The notes beneath the pieces are model-generated. The model searched no databases, was not told where the DNA came from, and saw only the letters and a list, made by a program, of their open reading frames with translations. 64,000 bases of DNA from Caballeronia novacaledonica (lineage in GTDB: Bacteria > Pseudomonadota > Gammaproteobacteria > Burkholderiales > Burkholderiaceae). A program made the position numbers and the translations under genes. The stretch spans positions 1-64,000 of the forward strand of contig NZ_OGTP01000003.1 in NCBI RefSeq assembly GCF_900258035.1, in the 5' to 3' direction. Within the stretch, counting starts at the first letter, position 1. Every line of letters begins with the position of its first letter. Below, in pieces: positions 44,788 through 52,822 of this stretch.

Positions 44788-46371
44788 ATGGCCCTCGCTT
44801 ACGGCGCGCCGATGCGTTCCACATCCGCCGCAGAAAAACTTCTTTCCTTTCTTGCAGTTCGAGGCCATTCGCTGCCTCTGCAAGAGGCCCAGCGTATTGT
44901 CGCTGACCTGCACGAGGCCGCTCAACGAGACTCGACACAAGCTGCCAGACTGCTTGCATCTCGCCTGGCGGAGAGGTCCATCCACATACGGCACACGCAC
45001 GCAGTTCACGTGCTATCCCACGTACTCGGACATCCGAACTGGATGCGCGTTAGGTGTGACGAGAACATCGTCACACCCGTTCAGTACGAGGTGCGACTAT
45101 GGCAGGGCGACGTCGAAACGCACGATACGTTTCGGTCGTTGGGCCACGCGGTGCATCACCTCTTCAAAGTTGCCTTCGCCGCTCTCCCCGCGCACGAACC
45201 TGGCCTGATTGAGCTGCATAAGAAGAAGAGCCTTATAAGACTCGAAATCTGGCATGCAACTGTCAAAGCCGTGACCATCTACTTGGAAAAGTTTCGAACC
45301 GATACACCGGAGCCGGAGCGAGAGCTATATGACGACAACGAGTTGCGGGGGGCGCTAAGACGCATCATTCGCGGCTTCGACCGTGCGCGACCGGCGATGC
45401 TAATGGATGGCGGAAGTCTTTCGGAAACGCTGCACCCTTTCTACACTGCGTTCTGGGACGTGAAGGGAAGCAAAGACTCCGATTGGAATGGCGAGCCCGG
45501 AGCTGGGTCCGTAAGCGAGAACTACCTTTTCCAGAGATTTATCGATGTCGGCGTTAAGACGACGTTCAGCTACGAAGACGGCGTCGCTCGCTTCGAAGGG
45601 AAAACCGACACCTTGGAAATCAAGCAGGTCTGGGAAGACCATTTTTTCTCTGGTCAAGACTTGCACGAACGCGAAGCACCCAACGAGAAGGATTTCGAAC
45701 TACTGATGAGACGTTTTGTGCGTTGGATTCGAAGTCAACCATGTTCCGTTGAGGAGCTGTACGACGTGATGTACTTCGGCAGAGAATGGACAATCGACAC
45801 TAATAAGAATGCTATCAAGAACCTGCTTGAGGTTCAAGACCTATCGCTGAATGAACTGGCGGCAAAGATGGGCGTAGCGTTCAGAACCGTCGAATCCATG
45901 GGCCGAGGTCACAGCGTAACCGCATCTTTCTTTCTGAACCTGGCCAGCGTCCTTCGCGTTGCGCCCAAAGACATCACACGTACCGACGGGTACAAGCACC
46001 CGGTCACAAGCGCTGACAGCCTAGTGTATCTGGTAGACGATGTGCATGAGCTACGTGAAGTAATTAGTCAGGGACTCGACGAGGCAGCCGTATCGCACGC
46101 GCGCCGAATCATGCAGGAGGTAAGAACTCTGATTCATGGCCAACGCGAAATCGCATGTAGTCTCGACGGGAAGGCAAACGAGGCCGAGAAAAACGCGGTT
46201 TTAAAAGAACAAACAAATCGAATCTTGGACCAGGCTACGACTTCGGGACTTTGTCTGTTTGGCCGTCACGAGACGGATTTCGTGCAGACGAGGGCAGGAA
46301 GTGAAACAGACGTCGATGTGATTCACGTCCTCGCCCTGTTCATTGAGCCGCGGGCAAACAAAAAACCATGA
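44788..46371 (+). CDS. Glyoxalase_8-like N-terminal plus XRE-type HTH protein
   Basis: From the ATG at 44788 (GGAG upstream) the protein is 527 aa; a GTG at 44761 is an alternative. Residues 5-100 (AEKLLSFLAVRGHSLPLQEA, then LASRLAERSIHIRHTHAVHV) resemble the helical N-terminal domain of the glyoxalase-related proteins on mobile elements. The middle 300 residues are unfamiliar. A helix-turn-helix of XRE type is at about 355-400 (LLEVQDLSLNELAAKMGVAF). The C terminus has a helical stretch. It stands alone on the plus strand, divergent from the UDG-like gene. Confidence 0.6.
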   Translation: MALAYGAPMRSTSAAEKLLSFLAVRGHSLPLQEAQRIVADLHEAAQRDSTQAARLLASRLAERSIHIRHTHAVHVLSHVLGHPNWMRVRCDENIVTPVQYEVRLWQGDVETHDTFRSLGHAVHHLFKVAFAALPAHEPGLIELHKKKSLIRLEIWHATVKAVTIYLEKFRTDTPEPERELYDDNELRGALRRIIRGFDRARPAMLMDGGSLSETLHPFYTAFWDVKGSKDSDWNGEPGAGSVSENYLFQRFIDVGVKTTFSYEDGVARFEGKTDTLEIKQVWEDHFFSGQDLHEREAPNEKDFELLMRRFVRWIRSQPCSVEELYDVMYFGREWTIDTNKNAIKNLLEVQDLSLNELAAKMGVAFRTVESMGRGHSVTASFFLNLASVLRVAPKDITRTDGYKHPVTSADSLVYLVDDVHELREVISQGLDEAAVSHARRIMQEVRTLIHGQREIACSLDGKANEAEKNAVLKEQTNRILDQATTSGLCLFGRHETDFVQTRAGSETDVDVIHVLALFIEPRANKKP

Positions 46372-46555
46372 CCAGTTCGTCGAACAGCATGACTGTGCTG
46401 CCGGTCGATGTTAGCAAGATGATTCTATTGCAAATCGCTTGCGTCTCGTAAGCAGGAGGCGTGGACAGGTCGTGGATGAAGTCCACCTCTCGATGCGCGT
46501 TGCTGACAGGCTTGGGATGCGTTGCGGCGGCAACCGCAACGCACTGCGTCTGTCG

Positions 46556-47740
46556 TCAGTTTCCGTTTGGCGGTGACAGTGACGGGGCCTTGCCAGTGGA
46601 AGTGGGCGCATCGCGATTGATTGTCGTAGTCGCGACAGCCTGCTTCACAAAGTCGTCTTGGTGATTGCTCAAATAGTTCGAGTAGACAGCATTGGCTGTA
46701 GCTGCGACACCCGCGACGCCCATCGCCCATCCAACTGTCAATACCGAGCAGACGCGGCGAAGCCACGACGTCTCCGTCACCGCGAGCCGCTTGGCCGCAG
46801 TAAATTTCACGACGCCGGCCGTGGTGCCGAGTCCAAGTGCCGAGCCGACGCCGACCGCGCGTAGGGGCGTGAACAAAATCAACGCAAATGCGCCGAAAAT
46901 CAATGAAGACCCAACGAACGGGAGCAACATGCACAGAAAGAAGTATTTCCGCGCTTTCTTGGCGAGTTCCTTCTGCTCGTTCGCGCGCTGGGCGGCCTCT
47001 TCAAGCTGGATACGCGACTGCCGCTCTTGCTCCAACTGCAGGCGAAGCGCTTCCTCGTTGCGCTTTCGTTCCGCCATCTCCGCCTTGTGCTTGGTCGAGA
47101 TTTCCTGACTTGCGACTCGTTCGGCCTCGCTCGAGAGAGACACCGAGTCTAACTGCTGCACCAGCGCGTCCTTGCGCGTGCGCTCCTCGGACAACTCGTG
47201 CTCGAGCTTCTTCGACTTCTCGACTGTATCGCGGTGAATCGACAAAAGCTCGTCCCGGACGATGGCGGTCTGCTCCGCGTCGCTGGGGCTCTCGCGAAAA
47301 CGTGTTCGAACCGCGTCGTTCAGCAGCAGGGTATGGATTTCGTCCGCCGTGAAGTCGCCGACCGCTTCGATGCGCGACAGCCGGTTGATGATGGCAAGGC
47401 TCACGTCCTCGGTTTCGCTGTCGAACTCGCGGAACAACAATGGCAGCTTGAGACTGCCGAACAACGCCTTCTCGAACTGCGCCGAGCGCGGCATCCAAAA
47501 CTGCGCAAACTGAATGAAGGTGCTCGGGTCCACGCACACCGGAACCCACCCCGAATTGCCCTTGCCCTTGTATGCATCAAAGCCGACCAAGCGACGGTCG
47601 AGCGTGACGAACCACTCCTTGGCGTCAAGCGGCGACGACAATTGCAGGTCGCGCTGGCGCTGGATGCAATGCCAGACGTAGATGTCGTGAAAAACTGCTT
47701 CGTACGATTTGCGCCGCGCCTCGGGAATGCCCGCGCTCAA
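46556..47740 (-). CDS. PIN-like protein with coiled coil and two membrane segments, probably truncated at its 5' end
   Basis: The first 140 residues (AVFHDIYVWHCIQRQRDLQL, SPLDAKEWFVTLDRRLVGFD) resemble the C-terminal part of a PIN-type nuclease domain. A long charged coiled coil follows (about 165-270), then hydrophobic segments FFLCMLLPFVGSSLIFGAF and VLTVGWAMGVAGVAATANA. The start is a TTG at 47740 with no ribosome binding site, and a stop codon is only 24 nt upstream in frame. No Asp-rich N-terminal PIN motif is present, so the gene is probably cut at its 5' end. The role is unknown. Confidence 0.5.
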   Translation of the reverse strand: MSAGIPEARRKSYEAVFHDIYVWHCIQRQRDLQLSSPLDAKEWFVTLDRRLVGFDAYKGKGNSGWVPVCVDPSTFIQFAQFWMPRSAQFEKALFGSLKLPLLFREFDSETEDVSLAIINRLSRIEAVGDFTADEIHTLLLNDAVRTRFRESPSDAEQTAIVRDELLSIHRDTVEKSKKLEHELSEERTRKDALVQQLDSVSLSSEAERVASQEISTKHKAEMAERKRNEEALRLQLEQERQSRIQLEEAAQRANEQKELAKKARKYFFLCMLLPFVGSSLIFGAFALILFTPLRAVGVGSALGLGTTAGVVKFTAAKRLAVTETSWLRRVCSVLTVGWAMGVAGVAATANAVYSNYLSNHQDDFVKQAVATTTINRDAPTSTGKAPSLSPPNGN

Positions 47741-47955
47741 TCGCCTGCAATTGGCTCACTGGTGTTTTCCTGTTGTTTCTCGACCGTCGTATGCAGATGT
47801 AAAGCATTTGGATGAGTGACTGCGCCTTGCTCATATTGCTTGCTGCGCACAGCGGTCGAGGACAAGCATCCGCGGAGGGTAAGGGCTCTCCATCATTATT
47901 CGACGCAAGCCGACGAACCGGCACGAGTCGTGGGCAGAAAGGAGTGTTTGAGGGA

Positions 47956-48318
47956 CTAGAACGCGAGCATCATTTGCCGGACAGAGCCCCGGTGCAGCGC
48001 ACTTGCCCCCTTCAGAACAACGAAACTGCCTCGGTTGCTCACCAGCGTGTAAAGGCCAACATAATGCAGCCGGCCGCACTCGGACGGCTGACGTGCCCAC
48101 GAGGTTTCGATGCGGTAGTCCTCTTTGCGGAGTTCAACAATCCGTGCCCGAGGGTCAACGATGTCGAGGAACCGCACCGCCTCCAATGTGGTCACCCCGC
48201 CGCGGACCTTCATCGCCTCGAGCAGGCGGGCGCGCTGATGCGCAGCGGTATTTTCAGGCCAGTTGGCGATGATTCTGCTGAACGACAAAAGGTCCAGCCG
48301 TACGGGTTGGTTGAGCAT
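47956..48318 (-). CDS. Helix-turn-helix protein (HTH_39-like)
   Basis: From the ATG at 48318 the protein is 120 aa. The core (RARLLEAMKVRGGVTTLEAV, then DPRARIVELRKEDYRIET) is the pattern of the short HTH proteins found on plasmids, phages and islands, where they bind DNA or act as excision-type factors. A TTG at 48327 would add three residues. No ribosome binding site is strong. It lies between the PIN-like and unknown genes on the same strand. Confidence 0.6.
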   Translation of the reverse strand: MLNQPVRLDLLSFSRIIANWPENTAAHQRARLLEAMKVRGGVTTLEAVRFLDIVDPRARIVELRKEDYRIETSWARQPSECGRLHYVGLYTLVSNRGSFVVLKGASALHRGSVRQMMLAF

Positions 48319-48455
48319 TCGAAGCAAAGGTAGTGAAGACGAGGCCTATTGTTGGCGACGCACTTCAAAACCTAGCTACCGAAATACTAAGAAAATGGGC
48401 GCGGATTTCATCCGGCCAAAATTAGGTCCCTTTTGTGGCCAATTTCGACCGCCTC

Positions 48456-49298
48456 TTACTGCTCAGGGAAGTCGGGCTCTAACCCGATGTCACGACGGAG
48501 CATATCCAGGTAGTCGACGGCAACGATTTTGTCGGTCTCATCCGGAAAGCGGTTTGCGAGTGCCAACATCGCCTCGAATAGTTCGCCGGTCGTTTGCGGC
48601 TGTGCGACCGAAGGAAGCACCTTCGGAGAGATACTCGCTCGAGCAACTAGAAGGTGCGCAACCTGCTCGCTCTCGGCAGTTTGACGCCGCTTGTCCTCGA
48701 CGTAACGTTCGATGGCGGCTCGCTCATCGTCGTTCAAAATTCTCCGGACAGCACGGGATTCGGTGTCCTCCCATACGCGAGCAGCGACCGTAGCAATGAA
48801 GCTGGTGGGATAGTCTTCGCACATCTCATATAGCGCGCGTGCAAGATGCAAAACGAAGGTGCGCCGCTCTTCGAACGCCGGGCGCCCGGCAGTGCGAGTC
48901 TTGACCGCAGATGCCGCCTCGCGAAGATGTCTGAATTGACCGGAGAAACTCTTCTGCAAACCCGACGGCACCCAAGAGGACGTTTCAGCCTGCAAGGCGG
49001 ACTCAAATGCATCCGCGCGCTTCATCACACCTTGGACTGCTGCGGCAGTAGGCAAGATTTCAAAGGGCTCGTCGTCCACGCAAGCAACGAACGCCAGCGC
49101 CACTTGAGTAATCGCGCTGACCTTCAAGACCGTCCCCTTTTCGAAGACTGACCGCTTGAAGAAACTCCGCACGCTGGGCTCTGTCAGGAAGTTCTTGTAC
49201 CAATCAGACTCTGCGCGTGCGGCCACATCCAAATCCAAGAAATGTCGCGCCTCGCCTAAGGTCGAGGACAGGTACGTTTGCTTTTCTGAGACCGTCAT
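48456..49298 (-). CDS. Protein of unknown function (280 aa)
   Basis: From the ATG at 49298 the protein is 280 aa, acidic and mostly helical, with no signal peptide or membrane segment. The middle has VLKVSAITQVALAFVACVDD, a hydrophobic helix, and the C terminus ends in SVAQPQTTGELFEAMLALAN, NRFPDETDKIVAVDYLDMLR. I do not recognise a family. A TTG at 49313 is also open. It is most likely a cargo gene of the island. Confidence 0.55.
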   Translation of the reverse strand: MTVSEKQTYLSSTLGEARHFLDLDVAARAESDWYKNFLTEPSVRSFFKRSVFEKGTVLKVSAITQVALAFVACVDDEPFEILPTAAAVQGVMKRADAFESALQAETSSWVPSGLQKSFSGQFRHLREAASAVKTRTAGRPAFEERRTFVLHLARALYEMCEDYPTSFIATVAARVWEDTESRAVRRILNDDERAAIERYVEDKRRQTAESEQVAHLLVARASISPKVLPSVAQPQTTGELFEAMLALANRFPDETDKIVAVDYLDMLRRDIGLEPDFPEQ

Positions 49299-49434
49299 GT
49301 ATTTATATTGCAACCCGTCAAGCGCGTGGCGTTGAGCTTATTGTATATGTAAGCACATCGCGTTTATCGCGGGTGGCACGCACAGGCAACACGGACCGGA
49401 GCGCCATGTGGAGACCCTGTGCCACGTCATGACC

Positions 49435-49845
49435 TCAACGTTGTACGCTTGCCTGCATCATCCCGACATGCACCCCCAACACGTCACCATGTGGCGTCCG
49501 CTTGCGAGGGATGTCGTCAAATGTCGGCACGCGATGTTCGGTGGCGGGCCGAATCGGCAGCGGCGCCGCTACAGACTTCATTACGCCTCGCTGTTTGCTG
49601 CGCGCCGCCGTTCGCTTTGTGGGCGCCGCGCGCTTCTTAGCCAGTTTGTGTTGGCTTGCAACGTTCGACGGTGCCGAAGTACGAGCTTCACGCGGTTCCC
49701 AAACTTCCACGTAATGCTGCCCGGCGAACGCCGTCCCAACTGTCGTCAAAAGTGCGCTGAAGATTAGGGTTCTTAGCAAACGCTTCCTCCTGAGTTTGCG
49801 CGCATCCGAATCGAATCTGCGCGCCGTATTCTGCCACGCGCTCAT
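49435..49845 (-). CDS. Small exported or membrane-anchored basic protein
   Basis: From the ATG at 49845 the protein is 136 aa. A basic stretch (DSDARKLRRKRLLRT) is followed by a single hydrophobic segment (LIFSALLTTVGTAFAG), like a signal peptide or anchor. The rest is Lys/Arg/Ala/Pro-rich and lacks order. The ribosome binding site is weak. I recognise no family. It is divergent from the gene at 50024 across a long palindrome. Confidence 0.45.
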   Translation of the reverse strand: MSAWQNTARRFDSDARKLRRKRLLRTLIFSALLTTVGTAFAGQHYVEVWEPREARTSAPSNVASQHKLAKKRAAPTKRTAARSKQRGVMKSVAAPLPIRPATEHRVPTFDDIPRKRTPHGDVLGVHVGMMQASVQR

Positions 49846-49915
49846 GTCCGTTCTGAAACGCGCCCGATTGCGAGGTCGGGTTGCCGGCACGGCTTCTCCC
49901 GTGTCCGCAAGTGTC

Positions 49916-49952
49916 GTCGCGCATTGAGACGCGCTGCGTCTCAATGCGCGAC
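49916..49952. repeat. Perfect 17-bp palindrome arms between two divergent small genes
   Basis: The arms GTCGCGCATTGAGACGC and GCGTCTCAATGCGCGAC pair perfectly around a 3-nt loop. A further copy of TCAATGCGCG lies at 49981-49990, so the core CGCGCATTGA appears three times in 73 bp. There is no T run. The place between two divergent starts fits an operator rather than a terminator. Confidence 0.65.
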
Positions 49953-50023
49953 TTTCATGGAACGCGACACCGTCGTCCGGTCAATGCGCGCAGGCCATAT
50001 AAGTCAGCTCTCTATCTAGGTTC

Positions 50024-50494
50024 ATGGATGACTCTCATGAAATCAACGACGTCGTGTCGCACGCCGGTTTCGCGGATGGATTGCCGGCAAGGATGCTGGA
50101 GCTGTTGGAGGTCCTGGTCACAGATGTCGCGAGCGACGTTGAGGTGGTAGCACGGGACCTTGGGCTCAAGGATGAGATGCGAGAGCGGCTTCGGCGGGCG
50201 TTCGACCGGGTTGGTTGTGCGAAGGGCGTCCTGCAGGCAATGCGGGAGGCTGGCGTCAGGCAGTCCGGCCGGAGGCCGGCGGATGTGTCGGCAGAGCCAG
50301 GCCGTTGTGGCCGCGAAGTTGTCGCCGCCGCCGATGACCACATGGGAGACGATGCGCTAGACGCAATGGAACGCGTTCGGGGTGCGGTGGAATTGCTCGC
50401 AAAGGAGTGGCCACAGGACTACCCAGAGGGGGCGGTCGAGTGGCGATTCTCGATGGGATGGAGCGGCCGGCGGGCTAGGAGTTCGGCTTTCTGA
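50024..50494 (+). CDS. Protein of unknown function (156 aa)
   Basis: The 156-aa protein is acidic and mostly helical (ARMLELLEVLVTDVASDVEV, GLKDEMRERLRRAFDRV). No known motif is seen. There is no good ribosome binding site, only a short AGG close to the start. The opposite strand also carries a frame, but its composition is less gene-like. It is the last coding candidate before the Tn7-like scar. Confidence 0.4.
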   Translation: MDDSHEINDVVSHAGFADGLPARMLELLEVLVTDVASDVEVVARDLGLKDEMRERLRRAFDRVGCAKGVLQAMREAGVRQSGRRPADVSAEPGRCGREVVAAADDHMGDDALDAMERVRGAVELLAKEWPQDYPEGAVEWRFSMGWSGRRARSSAF

Positions 50495-50527
50495 CCTCAA
50501 ACGCCCCGATAATCACCCCCCGCTTGT

Positions 50528-50711
50528 AGTGTCCCTCGAGGGCGCAGGGGGCGATTTTTTCTGGAATCAAGGGGGGTTAAAAGGGGGATTTTTCTTCAAC
50601 GTGCACCGCGCCGAATGAAAGTGTCCCCAGCCTTGCCCCGTAACGGTTTGCGGGAAATTTCACCCCCCTCGAGGGACACTTCTAGCAGAGGGGTAAGGGA
50701 CGCTTTCATTC
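50528..50711. repeat. Two interleaved inverted repeats beside the Tn7-like end
   Basis: Repeat A is AGTGTCCCTCGAGGG at 50528-50542, inverted at 50666-50680. Repeat B is GAATGAAAG(T/C)GTCCC at 50614-50627, inverted at 50697-50711. In order they read A, B, A', B'. All share the core (A/G)(T/C)GTCCC. The pattern, two repeats facing each other in pairs, recalls the multiple end repeats of Tn7-, Tn5053- or IS21-like elements with the middle deleted. No coding frame is supported inside. Confidence 0.6.
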
Positions 50712-50748
50712 TTTGCGGGCAAGCACGCAGACTGCTAGGTGCTCGGTA

Positions 50749-50792
50749 ACCTCCAACGTCACCGACTTCGCCAGATTCCGCGATTTCTCGAC
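50749..50792 (-). repeat. Second, diverged copy of the glmS 3' end (attTn7 core)
   Basis: Read on the minus strand this segment encodes [14 protein letters not shown], against [14 protein letters not shown] at the true glmS end. The two DNA stretches share 33 of 42 bases, with changes mostly at third positions, so the copy came from a working glmS of another lineage. It has the same direction as glmS. It has no start of its own, follows two stop codons and runs on without a stop in place. The 3' end of glmS is the TnsD-binding part of attTn7. Confidence 0.75.
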
Positions 50793-50901
50793 CTATTAGT
50801 TTCGGTTAACCGTTCTCACGCGGGCGTTTCGGGGTGAGTTTCTGCGACCGATAACCGAAACTGATAGCGCACATTAACCAAAACTAATAGTGCTCCCCAC
50901 A
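50793..50901. mobile_element. Tn7-like transposon end at attTn7 with TnsB-site-like repeats
   Basis: Read from glmS, the DNA begins TGTGGGGAGCA at 50901, the TGTGGG of Tn7 ends, and is 24 bp from the glmS stop, as for Tn7 (about 25 bp). Two 17-mers on that strand, CTATTAGTTTTGGTTAA (50874-50890) and CTATCAGTTTCGGTTAT (50851-50867), are 23 bp apart. A third, CTATTAGTTTCGGTTAA (50793-50809), faces them from the left, directly joined to the glmS copy. I read the right pair as a right end and the left one as an end that lost its TGT tip. No transposase is present. Confidence 0.65.
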
Positions 50902-50925
50902 AATTGCCACATGCCGCTGCAAACC

Positions 50926-52743
50926 TTATTCAACCGTCACCGATTTCGCGAGGTTCCGCGGCTTATCGACATCCGTCCCACGCGCACACGCCGTGTGATA
51001 CGCCAACAACTGCAGCGGCACCACATGCAGAATCGGCGACAGCGCCCCATAGTGCTCCGGCATGCGGATCACATGAATGCCGTCCTCGCTGACGATGCGC
51101 GTATCCGCATCCGCGAACACGTAAAGCTCGCCGCCGCGCGCGCGCACTTCCTGCATGTTCGACTTCAGCTTTTCGAGCAGCGTGTCGTTCGGTGCGACCG
51201 TCACCACCGGCATCGCTTCGGTCACGAGCGCGAGCGGCCCGTGCTTCAACTCGCCCGCCGGATACGCTTCCGCGTGAATGTACGAAATTTCCTTGAGCTT
51301 CAACGCGCCTTCGAGCGCGATCGGATAGTGCAGCCCGCGACCGAGGAACAGCGCATTCTCCTTGCGCGCGAACTCCTCCGACCACGCGATGATCTGCGGC
51401 TCCAGCGCGAGCACGCTGTTCAACGCGGCCGGCAAGTGCCGCAGTTGCGTGAAATACGCGGTTTCCTGCTTCGCGTTCACATGACCGCGCATCTTCGCGA
51501 GCGTCACCGCGAGCACGAACAAGCCGACGAGCTGCGTCGTGAACGCCTTCGTCGATGCCACGCCGATCTCCGTGCCGGCGTGCGTCAGGAAGGCAAACTC
51601 GGTCTGCCGCACCATCGCGCTCGTCGCGACGTTGCACACGGCGAGCGTGTGCTTGTGGCCGAGCGACTGCGCGTGCTTGAGCGCGGCGAGCGTGTCGGCG
51701 GTTTCGCCCGATTGCGAGATCGTGACGACCAGCGCCTTCGGATTCGGCACCGACTCGCGATAGCGATATTCGCTCGCGATCTCGACTTGCGTCGGAATCT
51801 TCGCGATCGATTCGAGCCAGTACTTCGCCGTCACGCCCGAGTAATAGCTCGTGCCGCACGCGAGAATCAGCACGCTGTCGACCTGCGAGAACGCGTCGCG
51901 CGCGCCTTCGCCGAAGAGGCTCGGATCGAACTGATCGGCTTGCGGGATCGTGTCGGTGATCGCACGCGGCTGCTCGAAGATTTCCTTCTGCATGAAGTGT
52001 CGATACGGCCCGAGTTCCACCGCGCCGCCGTACGCCGTCACCACGCGCACTTCGCGCTCGGCGGGCAGGCCTTCACGATCGACGATCTTCACGCCGTCCA
52101 GCGCGATCTCCACGACATCGCCTTCTTCCAGGAACGCGAAGCGGTCCGTGCTGCCGGCGAGCGCGAGCGCATCCGACGCGAGGAAGTTCTCGCCCTCGCC
52201 CACACCGACGACGAGCGGCGAACCCTGGCGCGCGCCCACGACCGTGTGCGGCTGATTCCTGTGCACCACGGCGATCGCGTACGCGCCGTGCAGTTGCTTC
52301 ACCGCCTCGCGCACCGTCTGAAACAGGTCGCCGCGATACATGCTGTGAATCAGATGCGCGATGACTTCGGTATCCGTCTGCGACACGAACTCGTAGCCCT
52401 TGCCCTTCAGCATCTCGCGCAGCGACTCGTAATTCTCGATGATGCCGTTATGCACGAGCGCGACGGTATCGCAAGAGAAGATCGGGTGCGCGTTGTCGGT
52501 GACGGGTGCGCCGTGCGTCGCCCAGCGCGTGTGAGCGATGCCCGTCATGCCGCCGAGATTCGAGTCGCGCACTTGTGCGTCGAGATCGGACACGCGCGCG
52601 ACGCTGCGCGCGCGGCGCGGCTCGCCGTTGCTCAGCACGGCCACGCCGCACGAGTCGTAGCCGCGATACTCGAGGCGGCGCAGACCTTCCACCAGCACCG
52701 GGACAATGTTACGTTGCGCTACCGCGCCGACAATTCCGCACAT
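50926..52743 (-). CDS. glmS: Glutamine:fructose-6-phosphate aminotransferase
   Basis: The enzyme makes glucosamine 6-phosphate, the first step to UDP-GlcNAc for the cell wall. The 605-aa protein has the N-terminal nucleophile Cys2 (MCGIVGAV) of the glutaminase domain and two SIS sugar-binding domains ([20 protein letters not shown]). The ribosome binding site (AAAGGTG) is good. It is 79 nt downstream of glmU on the same strand. Its 3' end is the attTn7 region that faces the island. No ribozyme leader fits in the short gap. Confidence 0.97.
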   Translation of the reverse strand: MCGIVGAVAQRNIVPVLVEGLRRLEYRGYDSCGVAVLSNGEPRRARSVARVSDLDAQVRDSNLGGMTGIAHTRWATHGAPVTDNAHPIFSCDTVALVHNGIIENYESLREMLKGKGYEFVSQTDTEVIAHLIHSMYRGDLFQTVREAVKQLHGAYAIAVVHRNQPHTVVGARQGSPLVVGVGEGENFLASDALALAGSTDRFAFLEEGDVVEIALDGVKIVDREGLPAEREVRVVTAYGGAVELGPYRHFMQKEIFEQPRAITDTIPQADQFDPSLFGEGARDAFSQVDSVLILACGTSYYSGVTAKYWLESIAKIPTQVEIASEYRYRESVPNPKALVVTISQSGETADTLAALKHAQSLGHKHTLAVCNVATSAMVRQTEFAFLTHAGTEIGVASTKAFTTQLVGLFVLAVTLAKMRGHVNAKQETAYFTQLRHLPAALNSVLALEPQIIAWSEEFARKENALFLGRGLHYPIALEGALKLKEISYIHAEAYPAGELKHGPLALVTEAMPVVTVAPNDTLLEKLKSNMQEVRARGGELYVFADADTRIVSEDGIHVIRMPEHYGALSPILHVVPLQLLAYHTACARGTDVDKPRNLAKSVTVE

Positions 52744-52822
52744 GGACGTTCACCTTTGAAACCTGCATTCGAAAGCGCGGTACCGAGGCGCCGCGCGCGT
52801 TGGGCTGAATCTCTCGACAGCC

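Larger units (their letters stand above)
42907..50901. mobile_element. Accessory island between the GntR gene and glmS, probable remnant of a Tn7-like insertion
   Basis: From just after the GntR gene to 24 bp from the glmS stop codon, the DNA is visibly richer in A and T than its surroundings and the genes are mostly unfamiliar. It includes a UDG-like gene, a Glyoxalase_8/XRE-like gene, a PIN-like gene and several unknowns. No integrase, transposase or tnsABCD gene is visible. The right boundary is well defined by Tn7-like end features; the left boundary is not. The island may have come in more than one step. Confidence 0.55.

Noticed and set aside
50012..50341. A minus-strand 109-aa frame opposite the 156-aa gene
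   Set aside because: It is rich in Pro, His and Cys with no ribosome binding site, while the plus strand looks like a helical protein. The choice is not certain.
52744..52822. A glmS ribozyme or other leader before glmS
   Set aside because: The 79-nt gap to glmU is too short for the ribozyme, which is known mainly from Firmicutes, and no matching core is seen.
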